Assembly (NCBI GenBank): GCA_035048485.1
Contig: CM068586.1
Coordinates: forward strand, 51,067,667-51,131,666
Length of the DNA stretch: 64,000 nucleotides
Source of the DNA: Pteria penguin
Taxonomy: Eukaryota; Mollusca; Bivalvia; Pterioida; Pteriidae
Reading direction: 5' to 3'
The notes under the pieces are model-generated. The model searched no databases, had not been told where the DNA came from, and saw nothing but the letters and a program-made list of their open reading frames with translations. The position numbers were made by a program, and so were the translations under genes. Of this stretch, positions 1-11,600 are shown one piece after another (the stretch's first letter is position 1; every line of letters begins with the position of its first letter).

Positions 1-117
1 CCTCTGTTTTTATGGTCTTAACTGAAACACAGAACACCAATGTGCCCAGGGCAGGAGTTAAATCCGGGCCTCCCAGTCATAAGACGAGCACCTCATCCAC
101 TGAGGCACACCGGCTTC
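1..117 (-). repeat. tRNA-derived SINE, truncated at window edge
   Basis: Read on the minus strand, this begins with a tRNA-like head: GGTGTGCCTCAGTGGATGAGG, a GTGCTCGTCT A-box region and a B-box-like segment before TCCTGCCCTGGGCACA. It is the same family as the copies at 12858, 35592 and 36486. The 3' part is cut off by the window start. Confidence 0.7.
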
Positions 118-633
118 AGCATGTGACAAGAAATTAGTTACAAAGGTACATCGCACATCAATGCAAACGAAATTTGTTGAATAAGTGTTTATTCTGTTTT
201 ACTATTACATTCTTGATAATTCTACATAAGGGTAATGTAAAATCAGAAAAACACTCCATTACTACAAATTTCTGACCACTTGGCCTTTTTCTAGTGGTTT
301 ACATGCAATTCCAGCAAATTAGTAATCTCTCTACTTATAATCTTTGTTGTGATATCTTGCGTACTTTGTTAGTTGTAATATTAATAGCAGCTCCAGATTT
401 CTATGTTAAAGATCTTAATATTCTACAAACCATTAGATAAAGACCAGGTGGCCAAAAATTTTGGAAATGAAGTGTTTTTGTGAGTATAATTACGTTTTAC
501 TATATATTGTAGATTATTAAATGTGTCATTTAAACTAAAGTATTTATTTCTACATCTGAATTTTGATTGTACAGGCATGAAGCCAAGATGATGACAATGT
601 AGTTAACCCATGGTATTGTTTGTTTCATTTGAA

Positions 634-788
634 GAGTTATTTCCCATATGAGCAGGTATCCGACGTCAAACCATTGTGAATGTGGCATCAACCAGTTCTA
701 AGGCAACTGGTGTAAAATTACAGGAAATGAAATTCTTTGACATCACAATGGTTTGACATTAGATACCTGCTCATATAGGAAATAACTC
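634..788. mobile_element. MITE-like hairpin, about 155 bp
   Basis: The first 45 bases (GAGTTATTTCCCATATGAGC, then GGTATCCGACGTCAAACC) are repeated in reverse complement at 741-788 with few mismatches, around a short unique centre. There is no open frame. A related but lopsided hairpin with GAGTTATCTCCCC at its edge lies near 58590-58765. Confidence 0.6.
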
Positions 789-923
789 TGTAAAATGAAA
801 AGACCCAACAAAAGGTCATCCGAGTGAAATAGCGGCAAATGGACACTATAAAAATGACCTCAGAACACAGGTAGCCATTAAGACAGGTTTCATCGTAATA
901 ATCTTGTTTATATTTGTATTCAG

Positions 924-1025
924 GAGAAAGATGTCCTTGCGGTACCTGGATTGCCCCAGCATTCCATATACAGACAGCGAAAGTGGATGAGTGCAGACCT
1001 AGAGCATTGCCAGGGCAGAAACTAA
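924..1025 (+). CDS. Probable last exon of an unknown gene entering from the left
   Basis: A pyrimidine-rich acceptor (TTGTTTATATTTGTATTCAG) is followed directly by 33 open codons and a TAA. The peptide starts EKDVLAVPGLPQHSIYRQRK and ends LEHCQGRN, with a composition typical of coding sequence. The exon opens in phase 0. An ATTAAA at 1191-1196 could be its poly(A) signal. The peptide is not recognised, and no earlier exon is visible between 1 and 923, so the rest of the gene would lie left of the window. A chance open frame behind a cryptic acceptor is the alternative. Confidence 0.4.
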   Translation, partial: EKDVLAVPGLPQHSIYRQRKWMSADLEHCQGRN

Positions 1026-3979
1026 GCTGACGGAAGTCAGAACAAATCTAGAATGATTTATGCAAATGCAAGATGTAATGACTGTATCGTGTCCTTTATA
1101 GTTTAACACGATTCTGGTTGCCTCAATATCAAAGGATAAGCCAAGCCTTAAAATTACATCACACAATAGGTGCATGAGGATGCCAAATCAATTAAAAATT
1201 TCTCCACAACAGAAAGACTGCACATGTACCATGGCAACTAGAATGCCTCCAACGTTTATACATATATATTTACTAAAAGATAACCAACAGAAAGTAACAA
1301 TTAAATCAGATAAGAGCATTTTTAATACATACTTTATGTTGAATATTTATTAAAAAGAACATTGACTGATATCGTGTTTCAGTTTTAAATCTCAAGTCCA
1401 AGTCTTTAATGTTTCATCAAATATGAACAAGAATTTGGCATCATTTTTTTCTTCGATAAAAATTTTGTGACAGCATGGCGGGTCATTTTTTTATGCAAAA
1501 GATGGTGAGGATTACATGAAACATATTAGGGTGAAAGATGTCCACATGTATTATACAAATGAAAGGGATTAAATTTATAATGAGCACTACCTAATGTGGT
1601 GGTAAGCACATGTTGTAACAAAAACTGCTAAAGGCAGTATTGCCAGATTGCAAAACATTTACAATTTTGGAAAGCAGAATGTGGTTTGAAACACTTTGCC
1701 CACAGAAGCAACAGAGTGCAATTTGCAAGGTCATTTAACTCAGTGGCATCTTGCAAGAGCTTCATTGGTGGAATGAGCATACATAACATGAAGAAATGGG
1801 GAATCAAGCTCACAAAAGTCATTCAGGGATACTGCCCATCAAGGTATATCTATGTGTGTGGTTTGAAAGATCTAATTCTCATGATCTTTCTGTAAGTGAA
1901 CTAAACTTAAATATTGCTATTGACCTTGAAACTGAATTCAAAGTCAAGGTCACAAAAAAAGGTCATCAGGAATAGTGTTAATCAAAGTCAATCTATGTGC
2001 GAGGTTTGAAAGACATATGGTCTTCCTGTAATTGAACTAAAGTCAATTACACATTTGACCTTGAAACTGGGAACCTTCACGGTCAATGTCACAAATAAGG
2101 GTTTTCAATAGGAAAAAGCTCATCAAGGTTTTTCTTCATGTGAAGTTTGAAAGAGTATTTTTCTATGGTCTTTGAACTAAATTCATTTACACATTTGACC
2201 TCGAACTGGAAACCTTCAATGTCAAAGTCACAAAGGTTTCAATGGAGAGATCTCACTAAGGTCTATCTACATGTGAAGTTTGAAAGATAAAACTCTCTTG
2301 GTCTTTCTGTAATTGAACAAAAACCGATTACACATTTGACCTTGAAACTGGGAACCTTCAAGGTCAAGGTCACAAAGGTTTCGACGGATAGAGCTCATCA
2401 AGGTGTGGCACACACGAGGTTTGAAAGAATTATTGTCAATGGGCTTTCTGCAATGGACTTAAACCAAGAGCTAAACCAAATTGTTGATGCAGACGGACAG
2501 ACAGACAGACTGACATTGCCATTTAATAGACCGAATTTTGCTTTGCAATCTGGCCAAAAACTAAAATTATTTGAAACATTTGGCAGTGTATACTTTAAAT
2601 CCGGAAATTTTCGCGAGACCTTATATTCCAGATATTGACACAACTTATTTATTCTCAAGTTGAAATATTTGCGAACATTCATAATTTTTTTCCGGTAAGT
2701 CATTTCCGTATTCTGTTCTCTTTATGTATCAGATTAACATTCGAGAAAATACCTTTATATGTAATGATCACATATCCAAACACCCTAATAGATACTAGTA
2801 CCTACCAGTTAGAACATCACAGGGGTCACATACATGTAATTAGATAAAATAGTTTTACTCTGTCATATTATATGTACCGGTACACTCTCATAAACTCATG
2901 AACAGTACTTTTACCTGTTGAAATATTGGCCACTTCTTAATACCAGCAATTAAAAACTGAAAGAGCTTTACTCAGCTTTGTTTCTAGGCAACATAAATAG
3001 ATACGTGATTTTTCTATTCACTTTCAAAGTAGGATTGCACGACGATGTACCTCTCTATTCATCTAAGAAATTCTTATAGCATGGGATATTATATAAGCGA
3101 GATTTTTATTTTCGCGAGTTGATGGACTTGCAAAATGACGCGAAAATAAAAACCTCACGAATAAAACCGGATTTACAGTAGGTTAGTATACAGAATACTC
3201 ACATTTCCTAGAATATGGACGAGATTTATGCTACTTGAACGAAGTACTAGGGTAAGGTATTGTTGGTTACTCATCATGTCAGTACCCTTTACACTGAACA
3301 TGCAACGTTTGCATATAGCTTAATGCTACACCAAGATGAAGTATAACCCTCAACTTATGAGCACACTTCTTAATGGAAGAAGAAGATTACCTCATTTATG
3401 TGGTGGCGGCACCAGCTTGGCATGTGACCTCGTGGCATATGACCTCATGGCGTGTGACCTCATGACTGACTGTAGGATTTGAATGCCATTCCTCGTGTTA
3501 GAAATTCGGTGTAACACCTCAAATTTGTCCATGCGTGTTTAAGAGACATAGCAATAAAATGCCAAAATTGCCATCAACTAAACTATGTGAGGTGTTCTAA
3601 GTAACGCATGGTGACAACGGGAAGTTAATCAGAGGCATGACAAGCAACATATGGTCCTCCCAAACCATCAATGTGCTTTGTAAGCAGCATACAGAAAAAA
3701 ACATTAAAAATTACATAGGATATGAATATTTTGTATTTGATCTGATAATAAATAGAAATTAAACAGAATGGTAAAAATTCTATCAGAAAATTATATACGA
3801 AGCAGTCAACAGAGCTCATGCATGCTTCTAGTACTTCCTACATACGATTTAACATCATAAAACACATTGGATATTGGATACTAATTATGCCATTAAATTG
3901 ATATCACACATTTCACATTTAATTATATCACATCTTGTCACTGTTTTCTCCAGCAGCCATTCTTAGGGCAAGAAAATGT
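1026..3979. other. Intergenic stretch with degenerate repeats
   Basis: No convincing exon was seen. The stretch contains a tandem array at 1850-2470, a small palindromic remnant near 3095-3180 (CGCGAGTTG / AAAATGACGCG) and AT-rich unique sequence. Short open frames on both strands have no splice borders. Confidence 0.5.
1850..2470. repeat. Tandem repeat, about 130-145 bp, four diverged units
   Basis: The units share TTTGACCTTGAAACTGGGAA, CAAGGTCAAGGTCACAAAGG and GAGCTCATCAAGGT followed by a GTGAAGTTTGAAAGA block. The GACCTTGAC-rich style recurs near 34200, 44860-45290 and 57310, so this is probably a piece of a dispersed family. Confidence 0.6.
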
Positions 3980-4153
3980 TCAACATTCACAGAATATATT
4001 AAAGTTTGATTCTACTAGCTGGAATATTTCATGATAAAAAACTTTTTGAATCGTGTAGAGCTGAAATATGACGTCTTGGAGATTTTCGTAGATTCTGGTT
4101 GTTGCTACTGTTACTTCAAATGCATCTGGTTCACAAAGTTTCTTAAGTAAAAT
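3980..4153 (-). CDS. Orphan candidate terminal exon
   Basis: On the minus strand an acceptor (ATATCTCTTTCAG, with a second AG four bases later at 4154) is followed by 57 open codons and a TGA at 3980-3982. The peptide starts ILLKKLCEPDAFEVTVATTR and ends FNIFCEC. It lies 1.4 kb downstream of the stop of the C6orf136 homologue and would be in phase with exon 7 if a weak donor at the end of the ALGQ codons (CAG|GTTCGA) were used. It could therefore be an alternative C-terminus of that gene, or the end of a separate minus-strand gene. The product is not recognised. Confidence 0.3.
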   Translation of the reverse strand: MLLKKLCEPDAFEVTVATTRIYENLQDVIFQLYTIQKVFYHEIFQLVESNFNIFCEC

Positions 4154-4311
4154 CTGCCTGAAAGAGATATGATTTTCAGTACGACATACAAAAAAAAAAA
4201 TTAAAAATCTGCCAGGTAGTGAAATGCAGGTGCAGTATTTGAATTCATGAATGCATAAAAGACCTTCTGAAGATCAGATGTGTTTGAGTGAACCACTCAT
4301 ATCACTGGAGA

Positions 4312-4415
4312 GCCAGTGTAGCTCAATTGGTTGAATGGTTGGCTCATGACTAAGAGGTCCAGGGTTCGAGTCTTACATGTGGCTCCTCTTCATCCTGTCT
4401 TTTGGACGAGTTGTA
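4312..4415 (+). repeat. Degenerate tRNA-derived SINE head
   Basis: It contains CCAGTGTAGCTCAATTGGTT, GGCTCATGACTAAGAGGTCC and a good B box (GGGTTCGAGTC), then a short matching tail (CCTGTCTTTTGGA). It is diverged from the 12858 copy. Confidence 0.5.
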
Positions 4416-5339
4416 GGAGCTTTTTCAACCACAACATGCAGTGCTCCAAGTAGCATTCAAGATTTGGTCGTCAAAAGGCGACCTTGCTTAAATTTTGGTC
4501 GCCTTGGCCAAAATTTTGGTCGCCATTTGTGGAATTTTGACTCGCCATTTATAAAAACATGTACTTTTTCATAAATAATAATAATACATATATATAAAAT
4601 ACATATAGCAATGATCGCTCTTCTTTTGCCCCAGCATTGGATTTAGATGGAGGCTCTTTAAATGCAGCCTCGGGGCTTTCCTCTACACTTCCAGAGCTTC
4701 TCTCGACAATCGATTACCCCTCTCTCGGTCTTTTGGTGACTCGAGAAAGGCCAAAATCAGCCAGAGCTCGTTTCGACCCCATTTTGACATAGATCAGATG
4801 ATTGGCTCAGGAATTATCAGACTTTAATTTATGACACATAATTGTAGACAGAACTGGTAAAAGAGAATTCCTAAACAACAAATGAGGATCAACAATAGTT
4901 GAACACTTCTGAACTAACAAAAGGGACATGGCACCCAATTTTTATTTCAGTCGTGATTTTGCGAGTTTCATAAAATTCGGGTCGCAAAATCCACTTTTAA
5001 GTTGCATATGCAACCAATTTAGTCGCAACATGGAGCACTGACAAGGGACCTTCTTTTTTTCTATCTCATAAGAGAGACCAGATTCTGGTTGGGTTTGAAC
5101 TCTGGATCTTTAAATCAAGAGTAGGAACACTTCTATAACAATGCATGGCAAAGTGATTGTACATGTATAGCAATGGAAGGAGTATACAAAGACAACAACA
5201 TTGTTTAATGTAACTGCTTTGTCACAAGAATTTGACAGTAAAAAGTAAATTGTAAATGTACAAGTAGATCAGTGGATGGTGATTATATTTTCCAACTAAC
5301 ATGTAGACTCCCCTTTGCTATTTGGTGTTGGAATTGAAT

Positions 5340-5575
5340 AACAATGAGGTTATATATTGAATCCCTTTGCATTATCAAAGTTCCACTGTTATTTCTATTA
5401 GCATACCTCACAATGAGGTTATATATCGGATCCCTTTGCATTATCAAAGTTCGACTGTTATTTCTATTAGCATACCTAACAATGAGGTTATATATCTAAT
5501 CCCTTTGCATTATCAAAGTTCGACTGTTATTTCTATTAGCATACCTAACAATGAGGTTATATATCGGATCCTTTC
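5340..5575. repeat. Tandem repeat, about 76 bp, 3-4 units, touching the exon 7 stop
   Basis: The units contain CAATGAGGTTATATATCGGA, CCCTTTGCATTATCAAAG and GTTATTTCTATTAGCATACC. On the minus strand the last unit runs into the stop codon and final residues (GSDI) of the C6orf136 homologue, so the array begins at the 3' end of that coding sequence. Confidence 0.8.
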
Positions 5576-5664
5576 GCTACAGGAGTTCGAACCTGTCCTA
5601 GTGCTTCCACTATTTTCTTCTTCACAGTCTTCACTACAGGAGCTCTAGACTCCTCGTCTAATGT
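5557..5664 (-). CDS. C6orf136: C6orf136 homologue exon 7 (terminal)
   Basis: The acceptor is CTCTCTTACAG and the frame is phase 0. The 35 codons include TVKKKIVEALGQ, which parallels the VKK...AL segment near the end of vertebrate C6orf136. The TAA is at 5557-5559. The last residues (GSDI) are encoded by the edge of the 76-bp tandem repeat. Confidence 0.75.
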   Translation of the reverse strand, partial: TLDEESRAPVVKTVKKKIVEALGQVRTPVAKGSDI

Positions 5665-8600
5665 CTGTAAGAGAGATATAAAGACATAACTCGTGTCGCC
5701 TTGAGAATTCAAAGCAATGTACCAGCAGAAAATATTAAGAATTAGATTATTATAGGGTAAATGATTTTTTTGTGTGAACTTTATTTTCAATATCTTTGAT
5801 TTTAATGTTAAACTAAAACATTATATGACTTCTCACAGAAATTTGTCTTTCAAATTAATTCAAAGCGAAAATAAAGTCTTTCCTATCCAACAGACGAACA
5901 AGTGAGGGACTTTTTAAGTGCAAATATCTTCAATGACATTGGGTCTGGATTTTAACTTTTTCACATGAAAGATTGGACACTTTTGAGTTCTAAAAGGGCA
6001 TCATGAACCTGGAACTATGTCCAATGTCAAATATGCCACCAACAAAGATAATGTCTATGTTAAGTATGCCATTAACAGAGAAAAGTCTATGTCAAATACG
6101 CCACAAACAGAGATAAGCCTATGTCAAATATGCCACCAACAGAGATAATGTCTGTGTTAAGTATGCCACCAACAGAGATAATGTCTGTGTTAAGTATGCC
6201 ACAGACAGAGATAAGCCTCCATCAAGTATGCCACCAACAGAGATATAACTATGTCAAGTACGACACTAACAGAAAAGTCTGTCAAATACCCCACTAACAG
6301 AAATAAGTCTATGTTAAGTATGACACAGACGGAGAAAAGTTTATGTCGAGAAGGCCACCAACACAGATAAGTCTATGACAAGTGTGCCACCAACATAGAT
6401 AAGTCTATCTCAAATATGCCAGCAAAAGAGAAAAGTCTGTCAAGTATGCCACCTGCAAAGATAAGCCTATGTCAAATATGCCACCAACAGAGAAAAGCCT
6501 GTCAAGTACGCCACCTACAGAGATAAGCCCCTGTCAAGTATACCACCAACAGAGATAATTCTGTCAAATATGCCACCAACAGAAATAAGTCTATGTCAAG
6601 TACACTACCAGCAGAAATAAGTCAAGTAGGCAGCCAACTGAGATAAGTCTATATCAAATATGCCACCAACAGAGAAAAGTCTGTCAAGTATGCCACCTAC
6701 AGAGAAAACCCTATGTCAAGTATGCTACCAACAGAGATAAGTCTATGTCAAGTATGCCACTAACAGAGATAAGTGTCAAATATGCCACCAACAGAGATAA
6801 GTCTAAGTCAAATATGCCAGATCCAGATATAACCTGAGAAGATGATTAAGCTATATCACAGGGAGTAAATTTACAACAAAACTCTGAAACTAAAATGTAT
6901 TTTTCTAAGGAACCTGTATCTGCAAAAGGTAATGTAATACAGAATTAAGAGAGAAAGACAATCTTGGAATTGGCCCTAACCCCCTCCCTCTCTGAATCAG
7001 AGCTCAACTTTTCCAATGTTGGCTTCTGCTTACTTTTGTTAAATAATGATGAAAAATTCTGCCATCTCCACCGATATAAAATGTGGAAATTCCTTCGTGA
7101 CACCTACAAGATATAAATTACAAATCACATACATATATTTTCTTCGAGACTATAATTCCTTCTGCATGGAAAAGAATACTATAGAAAAATTTTCAAAGTT
7201 CTGGATTCTATATTCTCATAAACCAATAACACAATGGTATCGGTAAAAATTAACCCAAAACCACCTCTGGGATTAACATACAGTAAATAATAAATAAGGC
7301 ATGGAACAATTGTAAAATTGGTTTTGCCTGAGGTTTTGAGTGACAGATGCTGAATTCATAAATATTTTACCTAAACAGAGGTAGGGCATTTGATGTGGAC
7401 CTGCATGAAGTGTGGACAAATCTAATAATTAATGTAATACGGTATCTTTAATGAGTAAGATCTTAAATTTACACCAACACTGGACTTTGAGTTTTACCTC
7501 TTAATCATGTATTTCGCTAAGTACTGTTCAATTCTGACTTTTCCACTCATAAACCAGTCAAACTGGCTGGAAACATAATCTATTGGCTTATGGACAAATT
7601 TACTGGCCAGAGAGGGATGATGTCAAACTTCATCAGTTAGCTACAACTTCAACCCACAAGCCAGCTCAAGTATGACTTGACTAGCACTATACAAAAGTAA
7701 ATAGTGTCTGGATACAGCTTATCTTGGACTTTCTAGTTTTGTACAACACTTCACCTAAGTTACAGACCTTTTATTGCTTGTTTACTTCTGCTTTTTTGCA
7801 AGACCAAATTAGCTATCTGCATATAATTTACATTCACAAATTTACTTTTACACTTACCCTTTACCCATCCTCCTACTAAATGGAAGATTAAATTTACTAT
7901 TACAAAGAAGACGCCAGTGTATCTTAACGCAGCCCTGTTCTGGTTGAATGAGCAGCGACTGAACATCCATTTCATATGCAGAATACAATAAGTCCAGCCA
8001 GAACTGATAACAGGTGAAGAGGTTCATATAGGTTTCTATACCTCTGAAAATAAAATATCCAAGAAGTAGTTTAAAACTTTTACTAAACATAAACAGGAAG
8101 TACCAGTACCTACAGAAGAACATTGATGTATATGATGTAATATTGTCTTGTGTGTTTGGCTTTCTTCACCACTCAAGACTATTTTTCTGACAAGGCATGA
8201 GCAAATTACTTCAGAAATGAGAAAGTAATGACCTTCAGGAAAACAATATGCCCAGTTCAATATCAAAAGGTTTGTGTATTTAATATGTAATGTCACATCC
8301 TGACTATGTCATTCATAGCCAAACTGGTAGAACACTCGATATGTAGCCAACATATCTCAGATTTGAGTCTCACCAACAGTTTGTCGATGACCTGACATTC
8401 ATGCAGGACAGAAAAACCACCCGAGATCTGAATCACAGAAGACATTGGCATGAAAAGATCCCTTACAGCTCTGGTTAGGTATCTTGCAAAAGTCTAAATA
8501 CCTGTGCAATGCATAAAGCAAATGTTGTCTTCAAATAAGAGAAATAATCTGCATGACGGAAGAGAAACTAAATATTAAACATTAAATTTTACATAGTGGC

Positions 8601-11600
8601 AACACCGACGGATGCACTGCACTGAAAAATCTTATCTACGTGACAGACCCTCCCAGAATAGTGCCATATATATTAAATGCCAACATCTATGCCACAGACT
8701 CTCCCAGAGTAGTGCCATATATATAATATGCCAACTTCTATGCCACAGACTCTCCCAGAGTAGTGACATATATATAATATGACAACATCTATGCCACATA
8801 CTCTCCCAGAGTAGTGACACATATAATATGACAACATCTATGCCACAGACCCTCCCAGAATAGTGCTATATATATAATATGCTAACATCTATGCCACAGA
8901 CTCTCCCAGAGTAGTGCCAGATATAATATGACAACATCTATGCCACAGACTCTCCCAGAGTAGTGCCAGATATAATATGACAAAATCTATGCCACAGACT
9001 CTCCCAGAGTAGTGCCAGATATAATATGACAACATCTATGCCACAGACTCTCCCAGAGTAGTGACACATATAATATGACAACATCTATGCCACAGACCCT
9101 CCCAGAGTAGTGCCAGATATATAATATGACAACATCTATGCCACAGACTCTCCCAGAGTAGTGCCAGATATATAATATGACAACATCTATGCCACAGACT
9201 CTCCCAGAGTAGTGCCAGATATATAATATGACAACATCTATGCCACAGACTCTCCCAGAGTAGTGCCAGATATATAATATGACAACATCTATGCCACAGA
9301 CCCTCTAAGAGTAGTGCCAGATATATAATATGACAACATCTATGCCAAACACACTCCCAGAGTAGTGACATATATATAATTTGCCAACATCTATGCCACA
9401 GACTCTCCCAGAGTAGTGCCAGATATAATATGACAAAATCTATGCCACAGACTCTCCCAGAGTAGTGCCAGATATAATATGACAACATCTATGCCACAGA
9501 CTCTCCCAGAGTAGTGACACATATAATATGACAACATCTATGCCACAGACCCTCCCAGAGTAGTGCCAGATATATAATATGACAACATCTATGCCACAGA
9601 CTCTCCCAGAGTAGTGCCAGATATATAATATGACAACATCTATGCCACAGACTCTCCCAGAGTAGTGCCAGATATATAATATGACAACATCTATGCCACA
9701 GACTCTCCCAGAGTAGTGCCAGATATATAATATGACAACATCTATGCCACAGACCCTCTAAGAATAGTGCCAGATATATAATATGACAACATCTATGCCA
9801 AACACACTCCCAGAGTAGTGACATATATATAATTTGCCAACATCTATGCCACAGACTCTCCCAGAGTAGTGCCAGATATATAATATGACAACATCTATGC
9901 CACAGACTCTCCCAGAGTAGTGCCATATATATAATATGACAACATCTATGCCAAAGACACTCCCAGAATAGTGCTATATGTAATATGCCAACATCTATGC
10001 CACAGACCCTCTAAGAGTAGTGCCAGATATATAATATGCCAACATCTATGCCACAGACCCTCCCAGAGTAGTGCCAGATATATAATATGCCAAAATCTAT
10101 GCCGCAGACCCTTCTAGAATAGTGTCATATATATAATATGCCAACATCTATGCCACAGACCCTCCCAGAATCACTATGACTTGAACCAAACAATAAAAAA
10201 CCAAACCCAAGGAGACAATCTAGCTTTCTAAATCTAGTAAGGGTTCACCCCATATACAATGCTCATTTCATTTGTAATAAAGTGCATGAAACTTTTCTCT
10301 TCTTACCTGATACGTAAAGTATTTTTCCCTGAACGATTTATTGAGAGCAGCATGTCCTTGTAGTGCATTCTATATAAATCTTTCCTATTTATATGTCCTT
10401 TCCCTGTGGCAATGCCCTCCAACTGAAAAATACAACAAAACTTAAGTTTCTGGCTGGCTGGAAAATATCTTCTTATTATGGTTCATCAGATGGTAGAGGC
10501 TGGAGTGAATTCCAGTTACAAGGCTTCGTAAATAAATTAATTGTTTAAAATGAAAATTAATGTACACTACATTCTGTCCTATAAAATCCAACCTCAAGTT
10601 TTCATGAACTGATTAACGAAGAAAATTAAGTGAAATTTATATCTCAGACCGGCATTCCATGCCACCAATCAGATGTTTTTGTATTCTATGCATCTATGAA
10701 CAGTCTGAAGAAACTGCAAATGGATGCACCTCAGGGACACTGTACCTCTGGCAACAGCCTAAATTTGGCTGTGTTAATTTATACTTGTTTGTTCCTTTTC
10801 TACCTCACTCAAGGAAAAAAGGCTCAAGTGACATTACTGAGATCACTCTTTGTCCGTCGTATGTCCATTTGTCTGGTGTTAATTTTCCATTCTTTAGACT
10901 TTCTCTTAAGAACTGCTGGAGTGATTTTGATCAAATTTAGGAGTGATATGGTACTCCAGGTCCCCTACAAGTATTGTTACTTTTTTGCTAGATCCCTCAT
11001 GGGGTGGATCCAGGATGAGAAGACATAGGCCCCAGAAGTTACCCTCCTACATGTATTATAAACTTTTTGAGATTTGCTGCATAGATCAATGAACCACATG
11101 TAACAAGGTGATCCAGAAGGGTATCTTAAGAAGTGTTGTTGTTTTTGGTCTCTTTCCAGAATCAATATTGCCCTTTTCTTTTTTGGCCATTTTGGACTTT
11201 TTGGAATTTTTGCCTTTTTTCAGGTAATTTCTTAGATTTTCTCCTGGTATATTGCTTATAATGCATTGACTTTGCTTATTTCAACTGATTTCATTGTAAT
11301 AAATGGTATTGGAAAGAAATAGAGAATACAAAAATAATTTGTGAGAGTTTTCTTTTTAATATTGAAAAAAGGTGGGATATAGTGCATGTATTATCAATAT
11401 GTAAAAAGAAGCATTGATGGACTTCTCCTTTAAAACTAATAGAAAGATATTGAATAACTTGGTAGATATGAGGTACTCAAGGTTCCCTACAATCTTGCTG
11501 TTTTGGTACGTCAAGGGGTGAATCAAGGGCAGGTTGACACAGACCCCAAAGGTACTGTCCTTTGACAACCTTCTTCTTAGACCAACTGCATAAATCAACA

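Noticed and set aside
9036..9926. Long minus-strand open frames encoding repeated WHRCCHIIYLALLWES peptides
   Set aside because: They are translations of the 48-51-bp minisatellite. The unit has no stop in that frame, and there is no start, splice or end context.
10630..11028. 132-codon plus-strand frame
   Set aside because: It lies in a dispersed repeat inside an intron of the minus-strand gene, has low-quality composition and no splice borders.
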